From contig NZ_MUBG01000001.1 in the NCBI RefSeq assembly GCF_002022415.1, forward strand, positions 1,675,424-1,739,423: a stretch of DNA of 64,000 nucleotides, in the 5' to 3' direction. Origin of the DNA: Bartonella sp. WD12.1 (GTDB lineage: Bacteria; Pseudomonadota; Alphaproteobacteria; Rhizobiales; Rhizobiaceae). The notes under the pieces are model-generated. The model saw only the letters and a program-made list of their open reading frames with translations. It was not told where the DNA came from and did no database searches. The translations under genes were made by a program, and so were the position numbers. Shown here piece after piece: positions 10,230-18,728 of the stretch; positions within the stretch are counted from its first letter, which is position 1, and the number at the start of each line of letters is the position of its first letter.

Positions 10230-10763
10230 ATGGGCTGGACATGTGAACGCGTTGAACTTCTTAAGAAGTTTTGGAGTGAGGGTCTAAGTGCAAGTCAGAT
10301 CGCAGCTCAACTGGGTGGGGTTAGCAGAAATGCAGTGATCGGTAAAGTGCATCGGCTAAAATTACCAGGGCGTGGTAAAACAACACCTGTGATATCGCGT
10401 GTACAAAAAACATCAGCAGGTGTTGGTTCATCGATACCACGAATGCGCCGCGCTGCATCTTCTGTAGTTCCGGAAAATACTATTTCTTGCAGTGTTGGAG
10501 CTACAGCTTTGAAAATGGATTTTATAGCTGAAGATGTGGCAGCAGTTGATGTTCTAGAGCAATCAAAAGTGGTTGTTCCTATTTCACGTCATCTTAATCT
10601 TTTGCAACTAAGTGAAAATACATGTAGATGGCCAGTCGGAGATCCTTTGTCATCAGATTTTCATTTTTGTGGTGCTGATTCTGGTGAAGGCAACCCTTAT
10701 TGCGCTTTTCACGCCAAAATAGCATTTCAACCAATATCGGAAAAACGGCGAATAAGAATATAA
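10230..10763 (+). CDS. gcrA: Cell-cycle regulator GcrA
   Basis: GcrA is an alphaproteobacterial transcription factor that binds sigma-70 holoenzyme and stimulates promoters carrying methylated GANTC sites. 177 aa; the N-terminal helix-turn-helix is textbook (MGWTCERVELLKKFWSEG, SASQIAAQLGG, SRNAVIGKVHRLKL). The middle is variable, and the C terminus has the sigma-binding GcrA tail with conserved Cys and Trp (CRWPVGDP, FCGADSGEGNPYCAFH). A good GGAG is about 6 bp before the ATG. It is divergent from argD, an arrangement seen in related genomes. The frame is intact. Confidence 0.95.
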   Translation: MGWTCERVELLKKFWSEGLSASQIAAQLGGVSRNAVIGKVHRLKLPGRGKTTPVISRVQKTSAGVGSSIPRMRRAASSVVPENTISCSVGATALKMDFIAEDVAAVDVLEQSKVVVPISRHLNLLQLSENTCRWPVGDPLSSDFHFCGADSGEGNPYCAFHAKIAFQPISEKRRIRI

Positions 10764-11624
10764 TTAAGATATTATCTTATATCAGAATTTATATTTTATA
10801 AGTGAATTTTAATTTAAAAAATACAAAATTATTCTTTAAATCTGGATCTTATAAAAGAAATCTTTTGTGAAGATATATATTAAAATGGATATGAAATTTT
10901 CATTAGAATTTTTTGGGTTCAAGTTTTGTTTTTCGTGGTTATTCGAATGATAATACGCATTGGTGAGTGTATAAATCATCGCAAAATTTAGACAAAATTT
11001 CATTATTCCGTGGATGTTTTTTATTTTTAGGTATTTCTTAATTCTTAAGGATAAACTGTATCATTCAACTGGTGTATTTGATATTTATTTTTCATTTTTT
11101 GGTGCATTTTTACGATAAAAAATTCTCCTAAAACGAAGGTAATAGGAAGTTCAAGCAAGTTTTGATGACTATATCAAAGAACTGACTGTGCGCATTTAAT
11201 GACTATTAGTTTTTGAGCAGTTTTATTGCTTCTTATTTCTAGAGGTTCTTTGTTAACTGTATATGTTAATTGAGGCTATTATTGATATGGCAGCAATAAA
11301 TTCTATTAAAGCCTATTATTGTATATTAACACGATTAGTTGAAATATTTAAGGTTATGGTTCATAGGGTAGAATTAGTAATACTGCGTGGAATGTGGTGT
11401 GAACCAAATTATAGTAATCTGAGAAATAAAGTATTAAAATATGTGCTTGTACAAAAAGTGCATATCAAGAGAGTGAAGCTAAACTAAACATACGGTGTTA
11501 CAAACTAATTTTAAGATTCAGTAAGAAAGCTGAAATATCTACTCTAATATGGAAATGATTTAAATCAAAAAATAATTGCTTGTTTGTTTAATTGCTTAAT
11601 AAAACACCGAAAGATTACAATTGT
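10764..11624. other. 861-bp gap with no supported gene
   Basis: Very AT-rich stretch between gcrA and ccmG. The longest open frame is 74 codons (11263-11487, plus), with basic, isoleucine-rich composition and no family resemblance or clear ribosome site; I do not call it a gene. A 21-codon frame at about 10885 is equally unsupported. No tRNA-like cloverleaf or long inverted repeat was seen. It may be eroded former coding sequence. Confidence 0.5.
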
Positions 11625-12248
11625 TTATTTAGGTGAAATAAATAATTTATCGTTGGAAGATTCTTCTACAGTTATAGTTTTTTCTATTTTGGGCAGAATT
11701 TCTTTTTGATAAATTTGCCATGTTAAGGGGCCAATATGTCTGGCAATGATGATACTTTCTTTATCCAGAACAAAGGTTTCCGGTGGTCCATATACGCCCC
11801 AGTTAATGGCTGTATGGTTTGAAATATCAAAACCGATAAATTTAAAAGGATTGCCAAAATGAGTTAAAAAACGTTTGGCATTTTCTTTATTATCTTTAAA
11901 ATTAATTCCGATAAGATCAAAACGATGATCTTTTGCGATTTTCATAAGGACAGGATGTTCTTCGCGACACGGTGGGCACCAGGATCCCCAAAAGTTAATT
12001 AATATTACGCGTCCTTTAAACTGTTTTGAATTTAAATAATCATCTTTGTTTAATAAGGGAAGGTGAGTTTTGGGAGCTGGTCTTCCAATTAATATATTTG
12101 AGGTGAGGGAGAGAGCATTAGAGTGTTTGTTTTTTATGGAACTAAAGAACAGTAAGATCAGTAGAAGAAAGAGCAAAAATGGTGCAAGCAAGCCAAATAA
12201 AATAGGTAAAGATATACTTTTTTTATATTTGGATGGAGTTGTTTTCAT
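11625..12248 (-). CDS. ccmG: Cytochrome c biogenesis thiol-disulfide protein CcmG/DsbE
   Basis: Membrane-anchored periplasmic thioredoxin-like protein that keeps apocytochrome c or CcmH cysteines reduced for heme attachment. 207 aa from the ATG at 12248: one N-terminal membrane segment (about residues 12-35), then a thioredoxin fold with the active site Trp-Cys-Pro-Pro-Cys (FWGSWCPPCREE) and the cis-proline region YGPPETFVLD. The frame is open 29 codons further up, but that would read deep into ccmD; the ATG at 12248 overlaps ccmD by 26 bp, usual for this operon. Last gene of ccmABCDG. Confidence 0.92.
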   Translation of the reverse strand: MKTTPSKYKKSISLPILFGLLAPFLLFLLLILLFFSSIKNKHSNALSLTSNILIGRPAPKTHLPLLNKDDYLNSKQFKGRVILINFWGSWCPPCREEHPVLMKIAKDHRFDLIGINFKDNKENAKRFLTHFGNPFKFIGFDISNHTAINWGVYGPPETFVLDKESIIIARHIGPLTWQIYQKEILPKIEKTITVEESSNDKLFISPK

Positions 12249-12474
12249 CGCATTTTTCTTCCAAAATAAGCTCTTTTGCTTGTAGTTGTTGCAAGATTTT
12301 TCTTTGATGTGCTCCTTTACGGAGAATGTGCCCAATAAAACAAAGGAGAGTAATTGCAGAAAGCATATAGCTTAAAATGACAGTTTGTTCATGATGAAGA
12401 GTGCCAAGAAGAAAATCAATGCGCTGGGAAAAATTTTCTAAAAGTTTATTTTGCATATTATTTAAGTTGGGCAT
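12223..12474 (-). CDS. ccmD: Heme exporter protein CcmD
   Basis: Small membrane protein that helps release holo-CcmE from the CcmABC heme-handling complex. 83 aa with a single hydrophobic helix at about residues 32-51 (VILSYMLSAITLLCFIGHIL) followed by a basic, charged helix (RKGAHQRKILQQLQAKELI), the normal CcmD layout. Recognition rests on this layout and on position between ccmC and ccmG, since the family is poorly conserved. An alternative start at the second Met would shorten it by 6 residues. It overlaps the ccmG start. Confidence 0.82.
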   Translation of the reverse strand: MPNLNNMQNKLLENFSQRIDFLLGTLHHEQTVILSYMLSAITLLCFIGHILRKGAHQRKILQQLQAKELILEEKCDENNSIQI

Positions 12475-12492
12475 GGTAAAGAAGTTTTAATG

Positions 12493-13242
12493 TTAAGTAC
12501 GACGAGTTATTTTAGTTTGGAGTACTTGAATATGACGACGAGTAATTTCATTTTGCATGGCCATTAAGTTTAATAAGATAAATAGAAGAGTAAAACAAAA
12601 CATCATAGTTATAAGTGGCCATAGCATGGGGCCATCAATTGTTGTGCCACCTGAACGTAAAAGTGATGCTGATTGATGAAGCGTGTTCCACCAATTGACG
12701 GAAAATTTAATAATGGGGATATTAACTAATCCAACTAGTGTTAAAATCGCTGTAGCACGTGCGGCTTTTACTTGGTTGTCAAAAGCACGGGCGAGCGTGA
12801 TAATAGCAAGATAAATAAAAAATAAGATTAAAACTGATGTTAATCTAGCGTCCCATACCCACCATGTTCCCCATGTAGGGCGTCCCCAAAGGGCTCCTGT
12901 CATTAAGGCTAAAGCTGTAAAAATTGCCCCAATGGGAGCACTACATTTGAGTGCTATATCAGCAAGGCAATTATTCCAAATCAAGCTGATTAGTGCAGCA
13001 GCACTCATCATAATGTAGCAAATTGTAGATAGCCACGCAAAAGGTACATGAATGTACATAATCCTAACAGTAATACCTTGTTGATAGTCATCGGGAGAAT
13101 GTATAACAAGAGCTAATCCTAAGAGAAGAAAAAGCACTGTTGCGCTGGTTAACCAAGGTAAAACAGCACTGCTGATTTCCATAAAACGAGTTGAATTTAT
13201 AAGGAAAAGCTTCGTATTTTTTTGACGTGATAATTCATTCAT
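12493..13242 (-). CDS. ccmC: Heme exporter protein CcmC
   Basis: Integral membrane protein that presents periplasmic heme to CcmE in system I cytochrome c maturation. 249 aa with six predicted membrane spans. The tryptophan-rich heme-binding motif is present (WGRPTWGTWWVWDARLT), flanked by conserved histidines (YIHVPFAW and WNTLHQSAS). It lies in the order ccmA-B-C-D-G on the minus strand, 45 bp downstream of ccmB, and is probably cotranscribed. Confidence 0.94.
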   Translation of the reverse strand: MNELSRQKNTKLFLINSTRFMEISSAVLPWLTSATVLFLLLGLALVIHSPDDYQQGITVRIMYIHVPFAWLSTICYIMMSAAALISLIWNNCLADIALKCSAPIGAIFTALALMTGALWGRPTWGTWWVWDARLTSVLILFFIYLAIITLARAFDNQVKAARATAILTLVGLVNIPIIKFSVNWWNTLHQSASLLRSGGTTIDGPMLWPLITMMFCFTLLFILLNLMAMQNEITRRHIQVLQTKITRRT

Positions 13243-13287
13243 AAGTTTATAATAAGCAAACTTTAGTTTTGCAGCAATTATCTTTTA

Positions 13288-13950
13288 TTATTCTAATAAA
13301 TATTTCAGTGTTATAGCTGCGACAAAAGAGCTAAAGACACTCAAAAAAAGTGAGAAAGCAATAAGAAAAGCCAAGGCAGTAAAAAAGATGTTTGGTATTA
13401 TTGGGGCTGTAGCAGCTGCAACACCAAAGATCATGATTGGAATTGTCCATGGCAGAATAATAATGAAAGTAAGGATAGTACTGTGCGGCAATGATATTGC
13501 CAATGCTGCACCAATGGCACCAATAAAAATGATAGCAGGTGTTCCACATAAGAGGGTGAGCATCGTTGCGAAAGTTGTTTTAGTATCTAAATGGAGCATA
13601 AATGCTAAAATAGGGGTAGCAAAAATAAGAGGAAGCATAGTGCCTGCCCAATGCGCAAGGCATTTGGTAAAAACAATAAGTGTTAAGCTTTGTCTGTGAG
13701 CGGCAAGGATAAGTTGATCAAGATTTCCGTCATCATGATCAATTTGAAACAGTTTATTAAGGTTAAGTAGACTAGCTAAAAGAGCACCAAGCCATAATAT
13801 ACCTGGACCTATTCGTGCGAGAATATCTGGATCTGGCCCGATGGTAAAAGGAATGATCATAATAACAGCAATGAAAAATAAGAGCTCTGTTAGTGAAGAA
13901 ACTTGTGGTTCTAAGGTTAATTTAAGATCTCGCCAGAATAATGCTTTCAT
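13288..13950 (-). CDS. ccmB: Heme exporter protein CcmB
   Basis: Membrane subunit partnered with the CcmA ATPase. 220 aa with six hydrophobic spans. Family features are an N-terminal FWRDLKLTLEP, PFTIGPDP and the segment ILWLGALLASLLNLNKLFQIDHDDGNLDQL, which faces the ATPase. It starts 15 bp after the ccmA stop. The complex is now thought to power release of holo-CcmE and not to export heme itself. Confidence 0.94.
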   Translation of the reverse strand: MKALFWRDLKLTLEPQVSSLTELLFFIAVIMIIPFTIGPDPDILARIGPGILWLGALLASLLNLNKLFQIDHDDGNLDQLILAAHRQSLTLIVFTKCLAHWAGTMLPLIFATPILAFMLHLDTKTTFATMLTLLCGTPAIIFIGAIGAALAISLPHSTILTFIIILPWTIPIMIFGVAAATAPIIPNIFFTALAFLIAFSLFLSVFSSFVAAITLKYLLE

Positions 13951-13964
13951 TTATATTTTCTTCT

Positions 13965-14576
13965 TTATAAGGGTAAGAAATGCTCTAGGGCAATCGTATA
14001 GTTTGCTGAAAGACCAAGAGGTATATGGGTTGCAGCAATAACCATGCCGCCTTGGTTGAGATGATTCTGAAAAAGATTTGCGAAAATGATTTGGGTATGA
14101 CTATCAACGCCAGATGTTGGTTCATCTAGAATCCAAACAGGACGATAGGACAGCAAGAGACGAGCAATAGCTACGCGTCTTTTTTGCCCAGTTGATAAAA
14201 CGCGAAAAGGTAAATGCCCAAGATCAGAAAGACCAACATCTGCAAGAGCTTCATGGGGAGTACGCAGATATTGACCGTAAAATGCTGCCCAAAATTGCAA
14301 ATTATCAATGACTGATAAGGAGGATTTCATAGCATTTTGAATACTTAGGTAATGACATACACTAGCTAAGGGATATGTTTGTGTTTGTTCTTTAAAAATG
14401 ACATGGCCTTCAGCAGCTTCAAGAAGGCCGACAATGATTCGCAATAATGTCGATTTTCCGATGCCATTTGGGCCTGTAATTGTCATGAGTTGTTGTGGGA
14501 GTAGACAAAAAGAAAGGCCTTGAAATAAAATTTCTTCATTTCTACGTGCTGCTAGATTTTTACCTAATAACACCAT
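13965..14576 (-). CDS. ccmA: Cytochrome c biogenesis ABC ATPase CcmA
   Basis: ATP-binding subunit of CcmABCD. 203 aa: Walker A GPNGIGKST, signature LSTGQKRRVAIARL, Walker B VWILDEPTSGVD and a switch histidine in AATHIPLG. First gene of the operon; its 5' end faces acnA across about 290 bp, a pairing also found in other Hyphomicrobiales. The Q-loop region LSIQNAMKS departs slightly from transporter ABC proteins but is typical of CcmA. Confidence 0.95.
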   Translation of the reverse strand: MVLLGKNLAARRNEEILFQGLSFCLLPQQLMTITGPNGIGKSTLLRIIVGLLEAAEGHVIFKEQTQTYPLASVCHYLSIQNAMKSSLSVIDNLQFWAAFYGQYLRTPHEALADVGLSDLGHLPFRVLSTGQKRRVAIARLLLSYRPVWILDEPTSGVDSHTQIIFANLFQNHLNQGGMVIAATHIPLGLSANYTIALEHFLPL

Positions 14577-14791
14577 GTGATTGCCTGTTATTCTTATTAT
14601 TTCTATAGCTTTTATTACATTGTAAAATAAAAAACACGTTTTTTATGTAATTGTATCTAGAATAGTTCTAGGAATAGTTTTATAAGGTATACGTTCTATC
14701 AATTGTCGATGTAGAATGGATTTTAGGATCAAGCTGCGAATTGACTTAAAAAAAGCGGGGAATGGATAGCGGAAGTGACTGCATTCGTATT

Positions 14792-14817
14792 CAAGCTGCA
14801 TTTATATCTGCAGCTTG
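14792..14817. promoter_or_regulatory. Perfect 9-bp palindrome upstream of acnA
   Basis: CAAGCTGCA, 8-nt spacer, TGCAGCTTG, ending 51 bp before the acnA start. No T-run follows, so it is not an intrinsic terminator. It could be an operator or a leader RNA hairpin. A weak TTGACT at 14741 upstream might be a -35 element. The bound factor is unknown. Confidence 0.5.
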
Positions 14818-14868
14818 TGTTGTTCATTCCGGAAAATGAGTGAATGTATAATATAAGGATGAACAATC

Positions 14869-17556
14869 ATGTCTCAAATTGATAGTTTTAATTGTCGTAA
14901 AACTTTAAATGTTGGTGGCAAAGAATACGTTTATTATAGTTTGATTGAAGCAGAGAAAAACGGTCTTAAAGGTGTTTCTCGTTTACCATTTTCCATGAAG
15001 GTTCTTCTCGAAAATCTGCTACGATTTGAAGATGGTCGTACAGTTAAAAAAGAAAATATCTTAAACATTGCTCATTGGTTGAATGATAAAGGCAGCACCG
15101 GTACAGAAATCTCTTATCGCCCCGCACGTATTCTCATGCAAGATTTCACGGGTGTTCCTGCAATTGTTGACCTTGCTGCAATGCGCGATGCTATGGTCAA
15201 ATTGGGAGAGGACGCTGAAAAAATCAATCCCCTCATTCCTGTTGACCTTGTCATTGACCATTCAATTATCGTTGATAATTTTGGCAATTCGATGGCATTT
15301 AAGAAAAATGTTGAACGTGAATATGAGCGCAATGGCGAGCGTTATCGTTTTCTTAAATGGGGGCAGAAAGCATTTAAAAATTTTCGTGTTGTTCCTCCCA
15401 GAACAGGGATTTGTCATCAGGTCAATTTAGAATATTTAGCGCAATGTGTATGGATGAACAATGAGGATGGTTGTCAGACGGTTTATCCTGACACGTGCGT
15501 GGGAACTGATTCGCATACAACCATGGTGAATGGTTTGGGTGTTTTAGGTTGGGGTGTTGGCGGTATTGAAGCAGAAGCTGCCATGTTGGGACAGCCAGTT
15601 TCAATGTTATTACCTGAAGTTATTGGTTTTCATTTAACTGGAAAGTTGAAAGAAGGTGTAACTGCTACTGACTTAGTTCTAAGGGTAACACAAATTTTAC
15701 GCCAAAAAGGTGTTGTTGGTAAATTTGTTGAATTTTTTGGTCCTGGTTTAGAGTATATGACGCTTGCTGATCGGGCGACAATTGCGAATATGGCACCTGA
15801 ATATGGGGCAACCTGTGGTTTTTTCCCAATTGATAAAGAAACAATACGCTATCTCAATATGACAGGGCGCGATGAAAGTCAGATTGCTTTGGTAGAGGCT
15901 TATTCCAGAGCACAGGGAATGTGGCGTGATGAAACAGGATCTGATCCTGTTTTTAGTGATGTAATTGAATTAGATATGGGAAGCATTGTGCCTTCTATGG
16001 CTGGTCCCAAACGTCCTGAAGGGCGGGTTCCATTGGAAGATGTGGGTCAAGGTTTTGAGATGGCATTGGTTCATGATTATAAGAAAACTACTGGGCAAAA
16101 TGCCCGTTATAAGGTTGAGGGTGAGGAGTATGAGCTCGGTCATGGGGATGTGGTGATTGCTGCGATTACTTCTTGTACGAATACATCAAATCCAAGTGTT
16201 CTTATTGCTGCTGGCCTTTTGGCACGTAATGCTGTGGCAAAAGGTCTCAAAACCAAGCCATGGGTTAAGACTTCTCTTGCACCTGGCTCACAGGTAGTTG
16301 AAGCTTATCTTCTTAGTTCAGGTCTTCAGAAAGATTTGGATGCTTTAGGGTTTAACTTAGTTGGGTTTGGATGTACGACATGTATTGGGAACTCTGGTCC
16401 TTTGCTACCAGCCATTTCCAAAACGATAAACGATAATGGTTTAATTGCTTCAGCAGTTCTTTCAGGTAATCGTAACTTTGAAGGGCGTGTATCACCTGAT
16501 GTACAAGCAAATTATTTAGCTTCACCACCGTTGGTTGTAGCGCATGCTCTTATGGGGACGGTACGCAAAGATTTAACCAAAGAGCCTCTTGGTAGAGGCT
16601 CGGATGGTCAGCTAGTTTACTTAAAAGATATTTGGCCTACTTCTAAAGAAATACAAGAATTTATCGAAGAAAATGTTACTCGTAAGATTTTTGTTGAGAA
16701 ATATGCAGATGTATTTAAGGGAGACGAAAACTGGCAAGAAGTCCAAGTACCTTCTGGTGTCACCTATTCTTGGGATGATCAATCAACTTATGTGCGTAAT
16801 CCGCCTTATTTCGACGGTATGCTGAAAGTTCCTGGTGCATTAGAAGATATTAAAAATGCACGAATCTTAGGTTTGTTTGGTGATAAAATTACGACTGATC
16901 ATATTTCTCCTGCTGGTTCTATTAAGGTTGATTCTCCTGCGGGACAATATTTGATTGATCATGGTGTTAAAATGGTTGATTTTAATCAATATGGAACCCG
17001 TCGTGGCAATCATGAAGTTATGATGCGTGGAACTTTTGCTAATATTCGCATTCGTAATTTTATGTTGGGGACCAGTGGTCGTGAAGGAGGTTATACAGTT
17101 CATTATCCATCCAAAGAGGAAACAACAATTTATGATGCAGCAATGGCGTATAAGCAAGAAAAAGTTCCGCTCGTTATTTTTGCTGGTATTGAATATGGTA
17201 ACGGGTCATCTCGTGATTGGGCGGCTAAAGGCACTAATCTTCTTGGTGTAAAAGCAGTGATTGCTCAATCTTTTGAGCGTATTCATCGGTCTAATCTTGT
17301 TGGTATGGGTATTGTTCCCTTTGTATTTGAAGCGGGTGCAAGTTGGCAATCGCTTGGTTTAAAAGGAGATGAACAAATAACGATTGAAGGAATCGATAAT
17401 TTGAAACCTCGTCAGAAGACTACAGCTACAATCACTTTTTCTGATGGAGTGGTGAAAACTGTGCCATTATTATGTCGTGTTGATACTGAGGATGAGTTAG
17501 ATTATTTGCATCATGGTGGCATTTTGCACTATGTTTTGCGTAATTTGGCAGGTTAA
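14869..17556 (+). CDS. acnA: Aconitate hydratase A
   Basis: TCA-cycle enzyme that isomerises citrate to isocitrate using a 4Fe-4S cluster. 895 aa, the normal AcnA/IRP length. Cluster cysteines are in SCTNTSNP and in GCTTCIGNSGPL. Other hallmarks are DTCVGTDSHTTM, GWGVGGIEAEAAMLGQP, the linker, and the swivel domain with GDKITTDHISPAG, NYGxGSS-like EYGNGSSRDWAAKG and FERIHRSNLVGMG. A leader of over 100 bp with a perfect palindrome precedes the ATG; AAGGA lies about 7 bp upstream. AcnA enzymes can act as iron-responsive RNA binders, but nothing here shows that. Confidence 0.97.
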   Translation: MSQIDSFNCRKTLNVGGKEYVYYSLIEAEKNGLKGVSRLPFSMKVLLENLLRFEDGRTVKKENILNIAHWLNDKGSTGTEISYRPARILMQDFTGVPAIVDLAAMRDAMVKLGEDAEKINPLIPVDLVIDHSIIVDNFGNSMAFKKNVEREYERNGERYRFLKWGQKAFKNFRVVPPRTGICHQVNLEYLAQCVWMNNEDGCQTVYPDTCVGTDSHTTMVNGLGVLGWGVGGIEAEAAMLGQPVSMLLPEVIGFHLTGKLKEGVTATDLVLRVTQILRQKGVVGKFVEFFGPGLEYMTLADRATIANMAPEYGATCGFFPIDKETIRYLNMTGRDESQIALVEAYSRAQGMWRDETGSDPVFSDVIELDMGSIVPSMAGPKRPEGRVPLEDVGQGFEMALVHDYKKTTGQNARYKVEGEEYELGHGDVVIAAITSCTNTSNPSVLIAAGLLARNAVAKGLKTKPWVKTSLAPGSQVVEAYLLSSGLQKDLDALGFNLVGFGCTTCIGNSGPLLPAISKTINDNGLIASAVLSGNRNFEGRVSPDVQANYLASPPLVVAHALMGTVRKDLTKEPLGRGSDGQLVYLKDIWPTSKEIQEFIEENVTRKIFVEKYADVFKGDENWQEVQVPSGVTYSWDDQSTYVRNPPYFDGMLKVPGALEDIKNARILGLFGDKITTDHISPAGSIKVDSPAGQYLIDHGVKMVDFNQYGTRRGNHEVMMRGTFANIRIRNFMLGTSGREGGYTVHYPSKEETTIYDAAMAYKQEKVPLVIFAGIEYGNGSSRDWAAKGTNLLGVKAVIAQSFERIHRSNLVGMGIVPFVFEAGASWQSLGLKGDEQITIEGIDNLKPRQKTTATITFSDGVVKTVPLLCRVDTEDELDYLHHGGILHYVLRNLAG

Positions 17557-17593
17557 ATAAAATTTATCTGTTTAACAATGTGTTTAAGTAGGG

Positions 17594-17636
17594 TCTCAAA
17601 GAGGTGTTTTGCTGATTTTTAGGTTCATCTTTGAGA
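17594..17636. other. Long-loop inverted repeat after acnA
   Basis: TCTCAAAGA at 17594-17602 and TCTTTGAGA at 17628-17636 are perfect complements with a 25-nt loop, 38 bp past the acnA stop. The position suggests a transcript-end structure, but there is no uridine run, so a factor-independent terminator is not established. Confidence 0.4.
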
Positions 17637-17642
17637 ATCTAA

Positions 17643-17672
17643 TTGACGTTTGTTTTTAGATTACGTTATAAG
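17643..17672 (+). promoter_or_regulatory. Predicted sigma-70 promoter of rpsT
   Basis: TTGACG at 17643-17648 and TATAAG at 17667-17672, 18-bp spacing, five of six matches in each box. It lies about 100 bp before the rpsT start, leaving a leader of some 90 nt. A leader long enough for S20 autoregulation is possible, though not shown. Confidence 0.55.
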
Positions 17673-17771
17673 AGCACCAATAATGAACAGCTTTAGAGCT
17701 TAGACTTGTTTATTTCAGTAAAATATTTTGTCGAATTAATTTTTACTGATTAGTTGAAAGAGAAAGATACG

Positions 17772-18038
17772 ATGGCGAATACACTTTCAGCAAAAAAAGC
17801 AGTGCGCAAGATCGCAGCACGCACGCAGGTCAATAAGGCCCGCCGTTCACGCGTTCGCACTTTTATTCGTAAATTTAATGATGCTTTAGCTAGCGGTGAT
17901 AAAGCTTCTGCGGAAGTAGCATTTAAAAATTTTGAGCCTGAAATTATGCGTGCGGTTTCTAAAGGGGTTTTTCATAAGAATACTGCCGCGCGAAAAGTAT
18001 CGTGTTTAGCGAAACGCTTAAAAGCCTTTAGCGCCTAA
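17772..18038 (+). CDS. rpsT: 30S ribosomal protein S20
   Basis: Primary 16S rRNA-binding protein of the small subunit. 88 aa from the ATG at 17772, chosen because [14 protein letters not shown] is the conserved S20 start; an upstream ATG at 17754 would add six non-conserved residues. Highly basic, with [12 protein letters not shown] and the C-terminal [18 protein letters not shown]. It is monocistronic, with its own promoter and terminator, and precedes dnaA as in relatives. Confidence 0.96.
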   Translation: MANTLSAKKAVRKIAARTQVNKARRSRVRTFIRKFNDALASGDKASAEVAFKNFEPEIMRAVSKGVFHKNTAARKVSCLAKRLKAFSA

Positions 18039-18061
18039 ATTTTTTCCAATTTATCACATTA

Positions 18062-18091
18062 AGTCAGTACCAAACAGGTGCTGACTTTTTT
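18062..18091 (+). terminator. Intrinsic terminator of rpsT
   Basis: Stem AGTCAGTACC with AGGTGCTGACT (one G-T pair), 4-5 nt loop, then six T. It begins 24 bp after the rpsT stop. A classic factor-independent terminator. Confidence 0.85.
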
Positions 18092-18181
18092 ATTTATTTT
18101 CAAAAATGATGCTTTTTTTATAAAAGCTGTACGATGGTTATTACTGTTAAAAAATAGAATAAATTTATAATGTTAAGCTAG

Positions 18182-18204
18182 TTATCCACAAGCCTTGTGG
18201 ATTG
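18182..18204. promoter_or_regulatory. Inverted pair of DnaA boxes upstream of dnaA
   Basis: A perfect consensus DnaA box TTATCCACA lies at 18182-18190, and a second box in the opposite orientation, TGTGGATTG (one mismatch to TGTGGATAA), lies at 18196-18204, 5 bp apart. It sits about 525 bp before the dnaA start. It could serve dnaA autoregulation or form part of an origin region. Two boxes alone do not prove an origin, and Alphaproteobacteria often have oriC elsewhere. Confidence 0.65.
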
Positions 18205-18309
18205 TGATAGAGTCTTTTCTTGTCAAGCTTTTTTTTATTTTTTTTTAATGAATGAATTTTTTCATTAATAGTAAATTTTTCGTAAAGAAAAAGTGAGTTG
18301 AATCAATGA

Positions 18310-18678
18310 ACTTTCTCATTTGTTTTTTACGATTGCAAAATTATTGCGGATTTTAATGGTCTTTTGATTTTATTTTGGCCTCTTGCATTTTACCTCTTCT
18401 GTTTTGTATGGTCTTTAACGGAAATTGAAAATGCACAAGGTTTACATCAGCTAGATGCTATAGCGTTTTAGATGAAGAACGCTTTAGCTTAAGCGAGTTT
18501 TCGGGTGAGTTTTTTAGTTTCTTTATTGATATGTTTTGTCATCTTGAAGAGCATGTCGTACAATCAATAAAAGATAAATCTTATTGGTCATCTTTATTAG
18601 TCAGGTTGTAATGAGGCTATCTTAGGGGAGGATGAATTATCTCATTTTGGGAAAGAAGCACTTGCATTGGCTAAGTAA
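18310..18678 (+). pseudogene. Possible decayed coding remnant between rpsT and dnaA
   Basis: Joining three frames gives a protein-like stretch: a hydrophobic part (IADFNGLLILFWPLAFYLF, then VWSLTEIENAQG), a one-base slip near 18468, then DEERFSLSEFSGEFF and HLEEHVVQSIKDKSYW, a second slip near 18600, then ILGEDELSHFGKEALALAK and TAA at 18676-18678. Charge and codon pattern look more coding-like than random AT-rich sequence. I recognise no family. It may be a chance frame; there is no convincing start. The remainder of the 690-bp rpsT-dnaA gap holds only the terminator and DnaA boxes. Confidence 0.3.
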
Positions 18679-18728
18679 ATATTTAGCTGTCTGGCAGGAC
18701 AAGATTGTAGTTTTTATCGGAATAAAAA

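Noticed and set aside
11263..11487. 74-codon frame in the gcrA-ccmG gap
   Set aside because: No ribosome site, no domain and AT-driven composition; too weak to call a gene.
18100..18728. Chromosomal origin of replication
   Set aside because: Only two DnaA boxes are seen; without genome skew or more boxes an origin cannot be claimed.
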